From the NCBI GenBank assembly GCA_029706075.1, contig JAINUG010000004.1, positions 1,466,547 through 1,530,546 of the forward strand: a DNA stretch of 64,000 nucleotides, read 5' to 3'. The stretch is from Aldrovandia affinis. Taxonomy: Eukaryota; Chordata; Actinopteri; Notacanthiformes; Halosauridae. The notes under the pieces were generated by a model. It did no database searches. It saw only the letters and a list, made by a program, of their open reading frames with translations, and had not been told where the DNA came from. The translations under genes and the position numbers were made by a program. This document shows, one piece after another, positions 24,259 to 35,111 of the stretch (positions within the stretch are counted from its first letter, which is position 1; each line of letters opens with the position of its first letter).

Positions 24259-24610
24259 GGGGCCTCCCATAGTGTAGCGGTCTAACACACCTGTATTGGC
24301 TGGTCCTCTGCAAGTGTGAGCTGCCTATCACTGTCGCTGTTCAAAACCTGACTGTACCAGACTGGCTCTGGTGGGGTGTCCCAATGGGGTGGCATTTGTC
24401 TGTCCACCCCAGGGGAAGGGGGGAGGGTGAGCCAGCATGAATTTGCCGAGAAGCATGTAAGGGTGACTCCAGAACATGGGTGGGCGAATTCCGTCTCGAA
24501 GGAAGCGGAATTTGCTTCCCTCTGAGAATTAGCGTGCCTCGTGGAGATGTGGGGAGTACAAATCTAAATTGGCCACTAAATTGGGAGACAAACAGGAAAA
24601 AGTTTGAAAC
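24259..24610 (+). repeat. tRNA-derived SINE, same family as 20,352
   Basis: Starts GGCCTCCCATAGTGTAGCGG, has a damaged B box (GTTCAAAACC near 24,341), the diagnostic GGGAGGGTGAGCCAGCATG block, and ends with CCACTAAATTGGGAGACAAA. The block order is the same as in the minus-strand copy, with many substitutions. Confidence 0.75.
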
Positions 24611-25154
24611 AAATCATTTTAAAAAATCTAATCTAATACTACTTCAAAATGGGATGCTTATTTCCAAATTGCAAATATAAGTGTTAAAAATATATAAATG
24701 TATCACCAGCTTTTGATGATTTCTGGTATGGAAAACACAAAAAAGAATGAAGAACCCATTGAAAACTTGGTAAAGAAGAAAAATATACACTGCTGTAAAA
24801 CGTCTTTAGATCTGATGGCAAACTTGTCCAGTTTGCATTTGGTTGACCTGCTCTTTCTGTTTATAACCCCCACATCACCAGGATAAGTGTGACTCATAAT
24901 CACAGTTGCTTTTTTAACTAAAGAAAAATGACAGAGTTCCCAAAACCAATGTTCTCCCACAACCATTATTTTGGGACAGCTGCCATGATTGTCACATTAT
25001 GTTTGGTTTCCATAACTGGACAGTGTGTGTGGGGTTTTGGGGCCGGGAAGCCTGTGGGCTGGTGAAGCTAAAACCTGCCGATGAAATGCACCAAGCTCGG
25101 TGATTGAGCAGAGGGGGGGCAGAGCCTTGTGAGAACAGGACGAGAAGGTTTCCA
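24611..25154. other. Unique interval without recognised gene
   Basis: No gene, array or named repeat seen. Confidence 0.4.
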
Positions 25155-25328
25155 AGACTCTACTGGGCATAATGTAATGGATGAATGGTGTTACATCTCT
25201 CCAACAGTCCCAGACACATGTAGAATCTATGTCAAGATGCATTGAAGCTGTTCCAGCAGCTTGTGGTGGCACCAAGGCCCTATTAAGACACTTTATGTTG
25301 GTGTTTCCTGTATTTTGGCAGTAACCTG
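25155..25328 (+). mobile_element. Tc1-like element, 3' end only, same family as 19,798
   Basis: Contains AATGGTGTTACATCTCTCC, AGATGCATTGAAGCTGTTCC and the right terminal repeat TATTTTGGCAGTAACCTG followed by TA. Everything upstream of the transposase C-terminus is missing. Confidence 0.8.
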
Positions 25329-26429
25329 TATATATATATCATGTGCAGGTATGTAAGTATATGTGTATGATGTATATACATAGGCCTATGTATGCTGTAA
25401 TCTAGTTACGGACAAAGAATGAGAATACACGTGTGGCCTCTGCACGTATGTAAAACTGTGGGATTTAAAGTGGGGAGTTTTGTTTCTTTCATGTTCAGGC
25501 TGTTTGGAGGCCCACATATGAATTCACTGGCATACTCTCATTCATCACATCCATCTACCTCGTGGGGCACCCTCTTACCCGTTTCTTGAATCGCGCATTT
25601 GCCCCGAGGGTCTAATATATGGTTCGTGCGGTGGATAGGTGACGCTCTCATTTATCAGCTCTACGCGGGAGAAGGTATGTCATCCGAGAGCTCATCAAGG
25701 TTAAGAGATAGGATTGATAGCAGCTCTTTTTGAGAGTCGGACAGAGGCAGCCTTATATGGATTTTGGATATGAATTGGAAAACTCCGCTCACAATTCACA
25801 AAGTGATAGAAAGCAGCTCACTGACCAGTGACCAAATCCTACATGCCTAACAATCCACCACTTATCCATTAAATGTTTGACACACAAGTTGACTTGTTAT
25901 GTTTATGCTGTGGCTTGTTTGTAAGTTAAGACATTGATCTAGATTCAATAGCCATTTTCCTTACGTTTGACTTACCAATAAATTAAAAAAATAAATACTT
26001 TTTTGTCTTCACAAACACAGTTTGGCCAGTTCAGTTGGGTGCTTGTAACCAATTTCTGCAAACAGTTTTTGTGTAACTCTTTCATTTTGAACCAGGGTTA
26101 AGGCCAAGAGAATAATATGTCACGGTTTTAATCATAATGCTCCCTGTTAGAATGCGATGGATAGTGATGAATAGCAAGCAAGAAAACTTGTAAACAGATC
26201 TCCAAAAAATTAGAAAAACATAAAATGGTCAAACTGGACAACCAGCCCATTCCCCAAACCCTTTAACAGTTCAGGATGATTAATGCACGCACACTAGACA
26301 GAGTCTGCGATGCAGAGTAGACAGTCTTGAACCAAACCATATACAAAGCTCCAATGCCATTATTACTTCCTGTATAGCAGCGATTGAACACCGCTGGAAG
26401 AGGAAACTTAGATCAAACTGAGTAACAAG
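25329..26429. other. Unique interval with candidate conserved block at 25,540-25,780
   Basis: The block 25,550-25,740 (CTACCTCGTGGGGCACCC through CTCATCAAGGTTAAGAGAT) is complex, repeat-free and without a long open frame, as expected for a conserved non-coding element rather than an exon. Unproven. Confidence 0.3.
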
Positions 26430-26760
26430 GTATTCATGTTAAGCATTAATTAATTAATTAATTAATTTGTTAAGCATGTTCCTCACACATCAATAGGTAA
26501 TTAGGCAAATTAAAACATTTCATATTGTAAACTGTAGTTAATATTGAACAGCAATCAAACAACAATCAATAGTGACATTTATGTGCCTTAATTAAAACAT
26601 TCAAAACAAAGCATTGAAGTATGTTGGCTTAATGCCTCATTAATGAGACTTTAATTGATACTTAACAAAACATTATTTGAGCATGCATTCTAGTAGCTGC
26701 CTAATTAGCACCTATATTATGAATACATTAGCTATAATGTGCACGGCTGTGTGTGACAGC
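26430..26760. other. AT-rich candidate enhancer-like block
   Basis: Starts with (TTAA)n at 26,440-26,468. Beyond it lie many homeodomain-type cores (CCTAATTAGCACC, TTAATTAAAAC), SOX-like AACAATCAATAG and AACAAAGC cores, and a perfect 12-bp palindrome CTCATTAATGAG. No open frame. This is a compositional argument only. Confidence 0.3.
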
Positions 26761-28454
26761 TCTGTGTGTGTTATCATTATTATTTTGTTCATTGTTTTAG
26801 TGCATGTTACAGTTTAATTTTGCCCCAAGTGAATATCCCTGCTCTTGCTACTGGAGTGAAATATTAATATCATCAGTAAGAGTTCATGTGTGACCTATGT
26901 GTATTGTTCTTTGAAAGTATATACATAATTAATGTACAATAAAATAAAATGGAAATTATTTTTTTAATTTAGCCCTTGTTCAAGGTACTGGGTTCTGGCA
27001 AAAAGATAATCACAATCACGTCTGTTATGAGTAGGCACCTGTCTACATCCAGGGCCTTGGCGAAATGACACAGATGGAAGCTGTGATACTGTGTTTCTCT
27101 GGTGGTGTGGTCACGCTCTTATTCTGAAGCTCTGGCACCCGTACATGGTATAATGACACCCATACACAGTCACAGAGCCAATTTGGTGCTACTAAAACAT
27201 CACAGAAATGTTCAGGCCCCCTCAGCCAGGAAAAGCACGGTCTCGCGCTGTTAAACAGGTAAGTGTAAGGTAAGTAAAGGTAAGTGTGTGCAACCGAATT
27301 ACAAACCAGTGCCCTTGGCAGACCGATAAAGATGGGAAGCTCTCCTGCCACTTTGGATAAATTTAACTCGCCCCTCTTTAGTGTGGTTTTACTGGTCCAT
27401 TTTGGCCTTTTTCAGCTGCGATGGAAGTATGTACCCATCCAGCACCACATTTCCAATGGAAAATCTATTTACTTCCCAAGTTTATTATGAGGAACTTATA
27501 ATTTCTGTCAATTGCCCTCTGATGTCACCTCCTTCTTGGTCACATGCTCAGTCATTAATATTCTTGTGTACTGCAAAATGTGTCTTCTAGGATTACCAAC
27601 ATTAATAAAATAAAATATGAAATACAAGTATGGCATGCTTTTCATCTGATTATATATACATTTCACATAGCGTTATGGAGCACCTATAGTTCAGGTCAAA
27701 TCTGTACTGAAATATAACAGTGAAACAGATGATAAGAGGTATCTATATGCCATAGAAAAAGAAAATTCCCAGTGTATAGGGGTGTGTAATTCTTAAGGTG
27801 TCAGCTATGACAGGAATCCATAGAATTAAATTTAGAAAATGTACATGCCCACTTTCTCAAAAACACATGCTAAAGCCGCACATTTAAAAACAACAACTGA
27901 CCGTTTCAAGTAATTTTATAGTAGTGAAAAGAAATATACATTGGAACGTAAACGGGTTTGTTCTCAACCACAAACAACACCAATGCCACAATATACCATA
28001 AAGCAAGCCGAGCAGTAAAACTGAAGCTGTAATTATTTATTTCATGACAGAAACCAACACAAACAAACACAAACTTTACCATTACGTTACAGGAGGTGAT
28101 GAACATAAACGGGACAGTGGGAAGGCCAGAGTAGGGGCCTGCACAAAACACTACTCCTCCTAGCTGGTATCTGTCCCTCTCTCCTGGGGCAAAAGAAAAG
28201 CGGTGAGTCCTCCCCAGAATATGGCCCTACTCTAGCCTAAGCCTATAAGCTGTAGAACATTTTTTTAAAGTACACTGCAACCAACACACAAACAAAAAGT
28301 ATATCAGAAGTACAAGTAATGGCAAGAACATGCCATGGGGGGAAAGAAAAACTGGGAAGGAGGATGAAAAATGGCAAGCGAGCTTGTGGAAAATGCCCCC
28401 TTTTTTAAAGGCATGCAGGCAGACAGGTGCGCCTCATTACAACCAAGTGTGCGT
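26761..28454. other. Unique interval without recognised gene
   Basis: Several short frames, none with a domain or splice structure. No mobile element recognised. Confidence 0.4.
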
Positions 28455-28457
28455 CAT

Positions 28458-29007
28458 CAACAATCAGCACACACGTTCAAACGAAGCACACACACGTAAG
28501 TGAACGCAGCACACACATCGCACACACATTCAAACACATCACACACACATTCAAACGCAGCACACATATGTTCAAACGCAGCACACACGAGCTAACACAA
28601 CGAACACCCATTCAACCACAGCACACGCACAAGCAAACGCAGCACACGCACAAGCGAACGCAGCACACACACAAGTGAACACATCGCACACACATTCAAA
28701 CGCAGCACACACATGAGCTAACACAACGAACACCCGTTCAAATGCAGCACACACACGTTCAAATGCAGCACACACACATTAAAACGCAGCACACACACGA
28801 GCTAACACAACGAACACCCGTTCAAATGCAGCACACACGCGTTCAAATGCAGCACACACACATTCAAACGCAGCACACACATGAGCTAACACAAGGAACA
28901 CCCATTCAAATGCAGCACACACGTTCAAACGCAGCACACACACACACAAGTGAATGCAGCACAACACAAGCAAACGAGCGAACATGGCACACATGTTCAA
29001 ACGCAGC
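28458..29007 (+). repeat. CA-rich minisatellite built on GCAGCACACACACGTTCAAA
   Basis: About 20 to 25 variants of a ~20-bp unit (GCAGCACACACA(C/T)(G/A)TTCAAAC and GCAGCACACACAAGTGAAC). They are arranged in longer composite units that also carry GAGCTAACACAACGAACACC. The composite unit recurs at least four times (about 28,588, 28,711, 28,799, 28,882). Open frames on both strands are artefacts. Confidence 0.93.
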
Positions 29008-29267
29008 TTTGGGGGAGCACTGCTGCAGGTAACGGACCACTCTACTCCCAGGTGACCTTGGGGAAGGTTCTGAAAAGGGGTCTGTCACACGCCACGTGAC
29101 AATCCCTGGACTGGAGCAGATGGTAAGAACTGGCAGAGGAGTGGGGTTTGCTGGTCTATGGACCGGATCTTTATTTTTTTCTGTCTCTCCCACCAGACAC
29201 GGGAGAGAGACAGTGGGAGAACAGGTTAAAATAAAACAAACAAACAAAGTCTTCACCCTACTTGCCG
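29008..29267. other. Spacer between minisatellite and unidentified repeat
   Basis: Contains an inverted pair around 29,180-29,220 (CTGTCTCTCCCACCAG against GGGAGAGAGACAGTGGG, with CTGTCTCTCCC pairing with GGGAGAGAGACAG). It may be part of the adjacent repeat. Confidence 0.4.
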
Positions 29268-30518
29268 CGAAGCTTTCGGGAAAAAACAATGAACTACAAT
29301 AAGAAACTAAAATAAACCAACAATAAATGAAAGCCCCACCTCCTCCGAGGGGGGGAATCCCCTTTTGGGGAACACACAACAAACACAGACAATCAGCGGC
29401 TTTCCACACCGTCGTCATACATCCACATTTAACACACATCAACACTCACGGGACAGGGTAGAACTCTACGCACTGTCCCGACACACATCTCAACAAGACA
29501 CCGCGCCTCCTCAGACCGGAGTTCCCCTAGAACCTCCCCAGGCACACACATATCCAGTGACTTTTCAAGTGCTTCCCCAAACCCATGCACACAGAGACAC
29601 TCAAACTTTTCAGTCCGAGCGCTCTTTTGACCCAAACACACAGAGACCCTCGCCACTCCTCACAGTGAGAGTTCTCTGTCAACCAGCCCCGAGATACCCT
29701 TCACTCTTTCAGTGAGAGTTCTCGGGCCGTTGTCCAGAAACACACTCCACTGCCCGAGTGCGAGTTCTCTTCCAATCACAGCGAGGGCGAGAGGCGGACT
29801 CTCTTTCAGGGCGCCCTCTCGCTCTCTTTCATGATCACACCGAGGGAGAGAGGCGGACACTCTTAGTGCGCCCTCTCTCCCTCTTTCCCAGGAAGCACTC
29901 TACTCAGTCACTCAGGCACACAGAACGCACCATAGATTCCACACAGATTCCGCCTCCCAGAAGCTTGGATTACAGACACGTGCCACCATGCCCGACAGAG
30001 TCACATCAAACATCAACACTCCACAATAATACACAATAATACACAATGTACGTGCACACATGAATGACCAGACTCACAACTCTCAATACGCAGACATAAT
30101 GAAAAGACAAGACTAACTCTCAATACGTGCACACATAATGACAAGACAAGACTAACTGATTCCCCACTTGCCCCACCTGCTCTTAAATAGGCTTATTTCC
30201 TGCCTGGCTCAGGTAGGACTCGTGAGTCTAACATTCATACACCTAATCACAAAACACCAAACAATTGACAGAACATACCCACTCACATTCTCACACACAA
30301 ACAGTAAAGTGAATAATCACTTATCAATTAACATAAATTAAATAATAATTAAATCAATTATGGCCTTTGGAGCAACCTTCCGGGCAATAGTTCACTCTCA
30401 CACCCTGTGAGATTGTCAAACCTGCCCCTGGAAAGTCTCCCTGCTCCAAAGGCCTCCACAACATGGAAAAACAAAGGCAACCTTGCCACTCCCATGTTGC
30501 CGAGACCGACGCCCTCCA
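29268..30518 (-). repeat. Unidentified dispersed repeat, copy 1 (LTR-like?)
   Basis: Shares ordered blocks with the copy at 45,646-46,632: CTTTCGGG(T)AAAAACAATG, CACCGCGCCTC...CCGGAGTTCCC, CCTCCCCAGGCACACACATA, CAACCAGCCCCGAGATACCC, GCACTCTACTCAGTCAC, CTAACTGATTCCCCAC, and TTATGGCCTTTGGAGCAACC up to CCGAGACCGACG. Internally it repeats GTGAGAGTTCTC/GAGTGCGAGTTCTC modules next to GAGGGAGAGAGGCGG modules. The minus strand is probably sense because reverse AATAAA-type signals lie at the left. It resembles LTR or untranslated sequence, but no TG...CA ends or coding domain can be fixed. Confidence 0.75.
29951..29996 (-). ncRNA. Fragment resembling the Alu domain of 7SL (SRP) RNA
   Basis: On the minus strand the sequence runs CGGGCATGGTGGCACGTGTC, then TGTAATCCAAGCTTCTGGGA, then GGC. 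This follows the well-known 7SL/Alu order CGGGC..GGTGGC.CGTG.CTGTA.TCC.AGCT.CT.GGGAGGC, with about nine differences in 48 positions, several of them C-to-T/G-to-A at CpG-like sites. It sits inside dispersed repeat copy 1, and copy 2 lacks it. It is too short to be a functional SRP RNA gene, so it is read as an inserted fragment. Confidence 0.6.
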
Positions 30519-30664
30519 AAGGGTCATCCTATCTTCTGGGTCTGGTTCAAAGAATGCCTCACACTTAGAGGGTCCAGTCCAGTTAGACTGTGGTTTGGAG
30601 ATGATTTTGCTATGGTAACGGCCCTTGTAGGAAAAGGCACCCCTTCCACAACTCACAGACCTGA
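30519..30664. other. Unassigned spacer
   Basis: Sequence beyond the shared boundary of the dispersed repeat; no feature recognised. Confidence 0.4.
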
Positions 30665-30895
30665 TACACAAACTCTCCTACTTACAGTAAATACACACAC
30701 ACACACACGCACACACACACACATGGATACACAAACTCTCTTACTTACAGTAAGTATGGACACACACACACACAAACTGTACCACTTACAATAAATACAC
30801 ACAGATAAGTGCACATACACACACACACACACACAAACTCTACTACATGCAGCAAATACACACAGATACGTACACATACACACACACACACATTT
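30665..30895 (+). repeat. CA microsatellite with four copies of a ~30-bp insert
   Basis: ACACAAACTCTC(C/T)TACTTACAGTAA-type segments at about 30,667, 30,729, 30,771 and 30,832 alternate with (CA)n runs of differing length. The segments are diverged from each other, so the array is old. Confidence 0.85.
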
Positions 30896-31814
30896 TTTCT
30901 CACCTGTAAGCCAAGAAGAGAATATTTTGCTCAAGGACACACAGAGCAGCAGTCTACCAAGTCAAATCGAACTGTAAAATGTACAAAATAAAAATAAAAG
31001 ATTCCTTACAGTTCACCAGATGCCTATGTCTCAGCTTTGAATAGCATAAACAAATAATTTACTCTTATTCAAATTCAAGTGGTACAATTTTTTTATTCAT
31101 TTACTTCTTTTTTTTCTTTGTCCCTGTACTTCCCAATATTATTTTAAGGCTTTTCTACTGGGCATTTTATAATCTCAACTGCAAAGTTATAAAGTTGGCG
31201 TACAAATGAATTCTGTCATTGTTTTGCTGAAAGGCAGGCAGGTGCCTTGCAGTTTGATGTCATAAACCCATTAATGTTTATTTAACCAAACTCCACCGGC
31301 ACTCTCAGTGGTGAGTTGTTCTCTCCTGTCTGACTGATGGGCTGATCTCCTGGGTTTCTCTGTATCGCCGTCTAATTGATGCATTCGCTGCTCAATCTCT
31401 CTGTCTGCCCTGCCACAGTCGGGGGAACTCTTCCATATCTTGAGGGTATAATTACCGGCGTGCTGCAACTCGGCCGTGGTGGAACGGGTGTGTTTATGAG
31501 TGATGCCAGTGATCTGGAGACAAGGGGGACTCAAGACTCATTAGCACCCCTCAACTCTGCTGAGGAAAAACCAGGAAGAAAAACAAACGGGTGTGACACA
31601 CAGTTTAACCGTCACTTACTCCTCTAAATCACATGGGGGAGCTGGGGGGGGGTGACACTGCTAACACTGAAACAGAATGACTGAACTTTTCATACCACTT
31701 TTAACTTTTTGCATTTCAACTAGTTTTTGGACTAGAAACTCTTTTGAAACCTGTGAGATTGGGGTCACTGGCTTTCCTGGCTCAATGACAACACATGACA
31801 GGAATGACAATCCC
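30896..31814. other. Unique interval with candidate conserved block at 31,370-31,535
   Basis: The block 31,370-31,535 is complex, repeat-free sequence (CTCTGTCTGCCCTGCCACAG through CGGCCGTGGTGGAACGGGTG). Frames on both strands are short. No splice-flanked exon can be defended. Confidence 0.3.
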
Positions 31815-31902
31815 TACACGGCAAATGCTTACTTCCACACGGCAAACGCTTAGCTCCTCACGGCAAACGCTTAGCCCCTCATGGCAAACATTTAGCTCTT
31901 CA
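31815..31902 (+). repeat. Four-copy tandem repeat, unit of 21-22 bp
   Basis: Four diverged units of CACGGCAAACGCTTAGCTCC type. Units two and three are nearly identical; the first and last are the most changed. Confidence 0.85.
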
Positions 31903-32174
31903 AGACAAAATTGCAGAAAATTTTAAAAATCCTTGTTCAACAATATGAGTACCAGGCAAGTACGATTCAGTGGTGTTTGTGTATACATTCCCATAATGGG
32001 AGCTGCAATTTTTATTTTACCTCTAAAATGGTTTATGACTAATGCCATGGTAACTGTGATGCTTACCCACCCTACCCACCACCACACAAAACCCTTTAGT
32101 CTTGAAACACACCTTTTTTAATACATTTTCTGTTCATGTACTTTTTCCACTTTTCTATTAATAGGGATATATAT
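31903..32174. other. Unassigned spacer before solo LTR
   Basis: AT-rich, no feature recognised. Confidence 0.4.
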
Positions 32175-32682
32175 TGTAGCGATCTGAGAGGGTCGCTACT
32201 CATTAACATGTGTGTGCGGGGCATTGTGGGGGAACGCTAGTGTTTTGTTAAGCGTCTCCCCCGGGTTATGCTAAACTGTTATGTTAGTCTTTTATGTGTG
32301 TGATTTAGAATTGTGTTATTGTGTTAGCTAGCTGGTCGTGGCCAGTACGCCTATTGTAAATGATGCAGTCCCTTGCGTTTCAAGGGAAGAGTGTTCATCC
32401 AACCAAGTGTGAAGAGGACTGTTACTTCCTGATTGTGACAACATCTACGGAAGGCGTTTCCATGAACAACCGTGTCCTTCTAAGGGTTTTTGGGCATCCT
32501 CCGTAGTTGTGCGGTGTATGGAACACGGAGGTTTGCCAACAATATTATCCATAGCTGTGCGGTGTATGGAGCATGGATAATAATTGCTTCTTTTTTTAAA
32601 GTGGCTACTCACGTAGCCATTTTGGCATTACTACTGGACTCTGTCTCCTTCTTGATACATCACCCCCCGCACGCTCGCTACA
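32175..32682. mobile_element. Solo LTR of a retrotransposon (TGTAGCG...CGCTACA), 508 bp
   Basis: Begins TGTAGCGATCTGAGAGG and ends CGCACGCTCGCTACA, the TG...CA form of LTRs with short inverted ends TGTAGCG/CGCTACA. ATAT flanks both sides, compatible with a 4-bp target duplication but in AT-rich context. No primer-binding site, polypurine tract or coding sequence lies next to it, so it is a solo LTR left by recombination. In its second half are two hairpins (32,498-32,531 and 32,544-32,581) with a shared loop and different stems. The superfamily is uncertain; Gypsy-like LTRs of fish often have such ends. Confidence 0.75.
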
Positions 32683-33599
32683 ATATATATATAATCCTAT
32701 GAGTGGTGACATGCAATTACACTTTAAAACTTTGTTTAAGTTTTCTTTTATATTTTGTTGTTTTTATTAAAGGAATGAAGAAAAACATAATTACTATCAT
32801 CACACACACAAACACACACCCTGGGTAAGCAAAAAATGGTGTGTTCAGACGGTGCAAATCTGTTTCTCCTGAGCCACTCAGAATGGTATAGCTGTTGACA
32901 TCAGTCACTTCTGTGTAGTATGTCAGGGTAAAATAAGAGGCGGACACACATTCGTATGTGAAATACACAACCAAGGTGTGAAGCAATTAGTTTTACATCA
33001 AGCTCTTGGGAAAATAAAGATTTGTCAGCTCCTTGGCCCATCGGTAGCAATTAGTGCCCCATCACTGTATGTTTCCCATCAATTTTTAATATACCCGTGA
33101 TAAACATGACAATATTCCACCTCATCAAGCTTGTGTGTATGCAAGGTGTTTTCCATAATATAAAGTTAAGCTCAACTCGGCATTAGTATGTGGGAGTACC
33201 TGTCATGTTAAAGCACAAAGAGCGCGAGCTAACCTCAATTCAGTGAAAATAACAGCATTTAATTTGTTTGCCATTTTTTCCAAAGTGATAATCTGTCTGC
33301 ACTGTACCGAGACCTGCAACAATAATTATGAAAACAACCATTTGCAGAATTATCAGTGCACAGTTATAAAATGGTCACCTTGCACTTGTGCAGTAACACT
33401 GCAATTACATCATTAATGTGTGCATGTTTTGCACAAACATGTTTGTATAATTTGGTAAAGGTGTGAGGATAGGCAGTTCAATTTACACCAAGGTTGAAGA
33501 TAAGAGGTAGTGAGATGCAATCATTATTTCAAAGAAGAATTTTTAAAATATATTTACATAAAAAAATAAAAAATAAAAATTAACACTGGCCCCCCCTGT
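32683..33599. other. Unique interval with candidate conserved block at 33,200-33,470
   Basis: The block 33,200-33,470 is AT-rich but complex, with ATAATTATGAAAAC, TTGTTTGCC and TACATCATTAATGTG cores and no open frame. Possible enhancer-like non-coding element, unproven. Confidence 0.3.
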
Positions 33600-34204
33600 G
33601 ATAACTGCCAAGATAATGGAAACACTTGAGTAAATGAGGGATACTGGCAGCTTTGTTTTGATGTGGAGTGCATTTTCCTGGCATGGTTTCGTCCACTCAA
33701 CACCCTAGAGAGCAAGGTAAATGCCAACATATCCAAAGCCAATCTGAGTAATCACCTTCATCCTATGGCAAAGCATTTCTATCCCAGACATCACACCTCT
33801 CCCGGAAGCTCCGGGAGTCTCTCGGAATTTGGCATCATCTCCCTGACACCCACGAGAGGTCAGAAATCTCCACCACAGAAGATTTTTAAATGCATTTTGC
33901 AGGAGCTTCCAGGAGAGGTGGAATGCCTGCTATCCTGATGGGAGTGGTCTCTTCCAGGATGACAATGCCCCCATCCACAGGGTACAAGTGGTCACCTAAT
34001 AGTTTGATGAGCATGAAAACAATGTAAACCTTATGTCATGGCTGTCTCATTCACCAGATCTCAACTAAATTGAACATATATGGGAGATTTTGGAGCGGCA
34101 CCTGAGACTGCGTTTTTCACCACCATCAACAGAACACCAAATAATGGAATTTCTCATTTCTCATTTCTCAGACACGTGTAGAATCTATGGCAATGCCAGC
34201 TTGT
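33600..34204 (+). mobile_element. Tc1-like element interrupted by a MITE, same family as 19,798
   Basis: Starts near GATAACTGCCAAGATAATGG and follows the family order: TGGAGTGCATTTTCCTGGCA, CCACTCAACACCCTAGAG, AAGCATTTCTATCC. A foreign 151-bp segment (33,785-33,935) intervenes, then TGATGGGAGTGGTCTCTTCC, GACAATGCCCCCATCCACAG (the QDNAPIH block with the second catalytic Asp), AGTTTGATGAGCATG and a damaged DDE end. The right terminal repeat is lost near 34,204. Confidence 0.87.
33785..33935. mobile_element. Short MITE nested in Tc1, ~28-bp terminal inverted repeats
   Basis: The insert lies between two copies of CTATCC (33,779-33,784 and 33,930-33,935); the uninterrupted relative at 19,798 has only one. 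Its ends, 33,785-33,812 and 33,902-33,929, are inverted repeats with about 24 of 28 matches. The inner 19 bp (CACCTCTCCCGGAAGCTCC) has one mismatch. About 145 bp without coding capacity. The superfamily is unknown because a 6-bp duplication and CAG-type ends do not settle it. Confidence 0.75.
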
Positions 34205-35111
34205 GAACATGCATAGGAATAAATCATAACGTGCATTCTGTAGATATATAGGCACAACTGAGTGGTAATAATTGAATGATTTCATTATTCTCAAGCAATT
34301 ATATTCTGGTGCCATTCTGGTGTTTTAAAGCAGCTTGTGTTGTAAATAAAATAAAAATAAAACACAAAACTGTACTCCCAATAGACCCATTTAATAGAGG
34401 CGGTGATTTACACCTCCCTGATCCCAGCTCTATTCAGCACTTTCCCACTGATCCTGGCCTTCATTTAATTAAACATAATGATTCCTCAGCCCCTATTAAA
34501 CTGCCTGTCCTCAAACGTTGTGTTGGCACACAACAGTGCCGAGCACAAGCTTTTACAGAGTATGTTTGATTTAATATTGCCCTCTTTTTCAACACCAAAG
34601 TATCTGTCAAACGATATTTTTCCGTTATTCTAAATGAGGAAACCTTTTTTTCCTCTTCAGGTCCCTGCAAAATTTGCATAGATTTGGTAACTCGATTTCC
34701 CCCCCCCCCAAATCCCACTGCGACATTCGGTTGATAGAATGGCTGTTTTCAGATTAACTTTCCCTCAACCAAGTGTGAAATTGTTTCCCGTGCAAAAGTA
34801 AAATAATAACCTCAGAGTCTGATGTGCCACTTTGCCTCGCAAACGATGTTATGTATCTGTGCTCTGTGGCCTAACTCGGGTCAACTTCTGACTACATTTT
34901 TGTTGCCAAATCACAGTAAGCTGGAAGGCATAGCAGCATTATAGGCTGGTACTTATTGAGACGGAGGGTGGAAAGGCAGGCTGTTTGTGACTCATTTGCC
35001 AGCTGGTAATATATACCCAGCTGAGCCGATTCCATTTGAGCTGAAAGGCTTCCGGGCTCTCATCTCAAACGGACTGGTGCTTTGAGGAGTTATTGCATCT
35101 TTCTCTTACCT
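34205..35111. other. Unique interval, candidate conserved block at 34,390-34,510
   Basis: The block 34,390-34,510 (GCGGTGATTTACACCTCCC through TTCATTTAATTAAACATAA) is repeat-free. Polypyrimidine C run at 34,698-34,708. No supported exon. Confidence 0.3.

Noticed and set aside
28906-29445. 179-codon minus-strand frame
   Set aside because: Overlaps the CA minisatellite and the start of a dispersed repeat; composition (Cys-Ala-Ala-Phe repeats) reflects the array.
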